From: Gaetbulibacter sp. 4G1 | Lineage (GTDB): Bacteria > Bacteroidota > Bacteroidia > Flavobacteriales > Flavobacteriaceae | Length of the DNA stretch: 64,000 bases | Direction of reading: 5' to 3' | NCBI RefSeq assembly: GCF_002741945.1 | Contig: NZ_MDVN01000020.1 | Span: forward strand, 248,001 to 312,000 | Shown: positions 61,711 to 64,000 of the stretch, piece by piece | How the letters are laid out: each line of letters starts with the position of its first letter | Position numbering within the stretch: position 1 is the stretch's first letter | Notes under the pieces: model-generated | The model's input: only the letters and a program-made list of their open reading frames with translations | Told to the model about the DNA's origin: nothing | Databases searched by the model: none | Translations under genes and position numbers: made by a program

Positions 61711-62982
61711 TTGTCCAAATATAAATTAGGTCTTGAATATGCAAAAGAGCAAGACCAAAATGACGAATTATCACATTATAGAAATCAATTTCACATTCCA
61801 AAAGACAAGCATGGACATGAGTTAATTTACATGACTGGCAACTCCCTTGGTTTACAGCCAAAATCTACTAAATCTTACATCAATCAAGAGTTAGAAGATT
61901 GGGCAAATTTAGGTGTTGAAGGTCATTTAGAAGCAAAAAACCCATGGCTACCTTATCATGAGTTTCTAACTGAAAGTATGGCAAATGTAGTTGGCGCAAA
62001 ACCTATTGAGGTTATTGTAATGAATACTCTTACTGCCAACCTTCATTTTATGATGGTATCGTTTTATAAACCAACTAAAACGCGCTATAAAATACTTATT
62101 GAAAGTGATGCTTTTCCGTCTGACAAATATGCAGTAGAATCGCAATTGCGTCATCATGGAATTGATGATAAAGAAGGATTAATTTTATGGAAACCTCGCA
62201 AAAATGAAGAGCTATTAAGGTATGAAGATTTAGAAGTCATCCTTGAAACTCAAGGCGATGAGATTGCTTTAATTATGATAGGTGGTGTTAATTACTATAC
62301 AGGTCAATATTTTGATTTAAAAAGAATAACCGAGCTTGGTCACAAAAACAATTGTATAGTTGGTTTTGACTGTGCTCACGGTGCTGGAAATGTTGAGCTT
62401 AATTTACACGATTCGGGAGCTGATTTTGCCGTTTGGTGTACTTATAAATATTTAAATTCTGGACCAGGAAGTTTAGCAGGAGCTTTTGTTCACGAACGAC
62501 ATGCCTATGATAAAAATTTAAATCGATTTACAGGTTGGTGGAGTCACAACAAACAAACACGTTTCAATATGCGCGATGAATTTGATGTACTCCCAGGAGC
62601 TGAAGGATGGCAGCTTAGCAATCCTCCTATTTTATCTATGGCAGCCATTAAAGCATCATTGGATATGTTTAATGAAGTTGGTATTAATAAGTTAAACGAT
62701 AAGTCTAAAAAATTAACTGGTTATTTCGAGTTTCTTTTGAAACAATTAGGAGAAGACACTATTAAAATTATAACGCCTAATAATTCTGAAGAGCGAGGAT
62801 GTCAGTTATCCATCCAAGTTAAAAACGCTAATAAAAATTTACACAACAAATTAACTGAAGCCGGTGTTATAAGTGACTGGAGGGAGCCAGATGTGATTCG
62901 CTGTGCTCCAGTACCGTTTTATAATTCGTTTCAAGATGTTTATAATTTGGTTGAGAAATTGAAAGCTATTTTAAATGAATAA
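61711..62982 (+). CDS. kynU: Kynureninase
   Basis: 423-residue PLP enzyme that cleaves kynurenine or 3-hydroxykynurenine to (hydroxy)anthranilate and alanine. Motifs are MTGNSLGLQPKST, MNTLTANLHFMM, DCAHGAGNVELNLHD and the PLP lysine K246 in WCTYKYLNSGPGS. The start is TTG at 61711; the frame is closed at 61696 with no ATG. Overlaps kmo by eight bases. It belongs to the kynurenine route from tryptophan to NAD or to anthranilate. Confidence 0.95.
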   Translation: MSKYKLGLEYAKEQDQNDELSHYRNQFHIPKDKHGHELIYMTGNSLGLQPKSTKSYINQELEDWANLGVEGHLEAKNPWLPYHEFLTESMANVVGAKPIEVIVMNTLTANLHFMMVSFYKPTKTRYKILIESDAFPSDKYAVESQLRHHGIDDKEGLILWKPRKNEELLRYEDLEVILETQGDEIALIMIGGVNYYTGQYFDLKRITELGHKNNCIVGFDCAHGAGNVELNLHDSGADFAVWCTYKYLNSGPGSLAGAFVHERHAYDKNLNRFTGWWSHNKQTRFNMRDEFDVLPGAEGWQLSNPPILSMAAIKASLDMFNEVGINKLNDKSKKLTGYFEFLLKQLGEDTIKIITPNNSEERGCQLSIQVKNANKNLHNKLTEAGVISDWREPDVIRCAPVPFYNSFQDVYNLVEKLKAILNE

Positions 62983-64000
62983 ACAACAAAACATACTAAT
63001 CATCGGCGCAGGTCTCTGTGGTTCACTCCTAGCCCTACGCTTAGGGCAACGAGGATATAATGTCACTGTTTATGAGATGCGTCCAGATTTGCGAAAAGTC
63101 GATATTTCTGCTGGTCGGTCTATAAATCTTGCTTTTTCAGATCGTGGCGACAAAGCCATGAAACTTGTAGGTATTGAAGACAAAGTAAAAGCGCTTTGTA
63201 TTCCTATGAATGGTAGAATGATTCACGATAAAAAAGGAAATACGCATTTATCAAATTACAGCGGACGGGAACATGAATATATTAATTCCATTTCTCGTGG
63301 TGAACTTAATGGGTTGCTTTTAACCGAAGCAGAAAAACATAAAAATGTTTCTATTTACTTCAATAAAAAATGTAGATCAGTCGATTTTGAAAAAACCACT
63401 GCCCTATTTCAAGATTACAAAACCAAAGATGAGTTTATAGAAGATGCTGATGTTATTATAGCTACCGATGGGGCTGGCTCAGCAATGCGAAAAAGCTATT
63501 ATTTAGGCAAAAAGTTTTTGTTCAGCTTTTCTCAAGATTATTTAACACATGGTTATAAAGAATTAAGTATTCTTCCTAAAGAAAATGGCGATTATAAAAC
63601 CTATAAAAACGCGCTTCACATTTGGCCTCGTGGATCTTTTATGCTTATCGCTTTACCAAATCTGGATGGTAGTTTTACGGTTACTCTATTTTTAAGTTAT
63701 GATGAAGGCGAATATAATTTTAACAATCTAACTACCGAAGAAATAGTTTTAGAATTTTTTCAAAAAGAATTCCCTGACACTTTAATATTAATGCCTAATT
63801 TAATTGATGATTTCTTTGAAAACCCAACATCGCCTTTGGGTACTGTAAAATGTTCCCCTTGGCATTATAAAGGCAATACGCTTTTAATGGGAGATGCTGC
63901 TCATGCTATTGTACCGTTTTACGGACAAGGCATGAATGCCTCTTTTGAAGATGTTGTTGAGTTTGACAAAATATTAGATAAAAGCTTAGGAAGTTGGGAA
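62975..64000 (+). CDS. kmo: Kynurenine 3-monooxygenase, 3' truncated by window end
   Basis: FAD-dependent aromatic hydroxylase that converts kynurenine to 3-hydroxykynurenine with NADPH. 342 codons are visible; the frame is open to the last base, so about a quarter of the usual protein is missing at the C-terminus. The FAD motif is IIGAGLCGSLLALRLGQRG at the start, followed by GRSINLAFSDRG and, near the end, GDAAHAIVPFYGQGMNASFED, diagnostic for KMO. It begins inside the end of kynU (ATGAATAA overlap), so both are cotranslated. Confidence 0.93.
   Translation, partial: MNKQQNILIIGAGLCGSLLALRLGQRGYNVTVYEMRPDLRKVDISAGRSINLAFSDRGDKAMKLVGIEDKVKALCIPMNGRMIHDKKGNTHLSNYSGREHEYINSISRGELNGLLLTEAEKHKNVSIYFNKKCRSVDFEKTTALFQDYKTKDEFIEDADVIIATDGAGSAMRKSYYLGKKFLFSFSQDYLTHGYKELSILPKENGDYKTYKNALHIWPRGSFMLIALPNLDGSFTVTLFLSYDEGEYNFNNLTTEEIVLEFFQKEFPDTLILMPNLIDDFFENPTSPLGTVKCSPWHYKGNTLLMGDAAHAIVPFYGQGMNASFEDVVEFDKILDKSLGSWE

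Noticed and set aside
1-64000. tRNA, rRNA, CRISPR arrays, IS transposases or phage genes
   Set aside because: No T-arm consensus, rRNA block, regular spaced repeats or transposase/integrase motif was found on reading both strands; small divergent RNAs could still be missed by eye.
61174-64000. A functional link between the trp operon at the left edge and kynU-kmo at the right edge
   Set aside because: They are about 58 kb apart with unrelated genes between and separate promoters; only shared metabolism of tryptophan connects them.

Overview
The window is a chromosomal segment from a member of the Bacteroidota, most likely the family Flavobacteriaceae. The evidence is its low GC content, weak Shine-Dalgarno signals, repeated -7 boxes of the form TAnnTTTG or TAnnTTCG (the primary sigma factor type of this phylum), short lipoprotein signals, and typical flavobacterial families (DUF1573, DUF6503, VF530, FtsH-LUD-CdsA-Psd-ACBP). 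The species cannot be named from the sequence. No rRNA, tRNA, CRISPR array, IS transposase or integrase gene was seen.

Layout. 1-4024: the end of a trp operon (trpD partial, trpC, a fused trpF-trpB, trpA), with a DUF805 membrane protein behind it. 4477-6980: a sugar isomerase-like protein and a PhyH dioxygenase, divergent from an AraC regulator. 6982-14963: trmL, VF530, a DEAD-box helicase, an M1 aminopeptidase, a uracil-DNA glycosylase-like protein, a TPR protein and yaaA. 17307-23735: L-serine dehydratase, DUF1801, RluA/PASTA, and ddl-coaD with a lipoprotein and a HEAT protein, followed by a structured element resembling the Flavo-1 RNA. 23895-30490: SulP transporter, M14 peptidase, NUDIX, pyrE, SRPBCC, birA. 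30584-35370: rsfS-ftsH-LUD-cdsA-psd-ACBP. 36750-45931: valS, DUF1573, PDZ aspartic protease, aminotransferase-murB, ECF sigma/anti-sigma, aquaporin. 46066-57159: glycosyltransferase, sigma factor, Nramp transporter, lipA, gap, hybrid kinase, lpxK, nif3-like, zinc-ribbon-like coiled coil, msrA. 59524-64000: methyltransferase, DUF6503 lipoprotein, Fe-S protein, and the kynurenine genes kynU-kmo (kmo cut by the window end). Tryptophan synthesis therefore lies at one edge and tryptophan breakdown at the other.

The most unusual signal is a set of four dispersed accessory units (A 7443-8853, B 15067-17163, C 57194-59501, D 35389-36740, D degraded). Each begins with a near-identical left end: a promoter (TTGAC, 18 nt, TACCTTCG), the sequence TTCGTTTAACG, a hairpin, and AAAAAACA. 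Next comes a unit-specific tag starting with TT, then one or two cargo genes in the promoter direction. After the cargo comes a sequence complementary to that unit's own tag, and then a folded right end closing with CGTTAAACGAAC, the inverse of the left-end motif. The tag/antitag logic and the end motifs (GCCCAAC ... GTTAAAC in unit B, fitting RYYYAAC ... GTTRRRY) are what integron cassettes with attC sites look like. Here the units are scattered singly, each with its own promoter-bearing left end, and three of the four sit between convergent host genes. Cargo: a beta-lactamase-fold serine hydrolase (A), an ATPase plus PIN nuclease-like pair that could be a defence system (B), a membrane AraC regulator plus a lipoprotein (C), and an SGNH hydrolase (D).

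Other points of note are the in-frame TrpF-TrpB fusion, a REP-like palindrome read through in frame inside the glycosylase-like gene, and a zinc-ribbon family protein that has lost all its cysteines. All functional calls are from reading motifs by eye; no database search was run.
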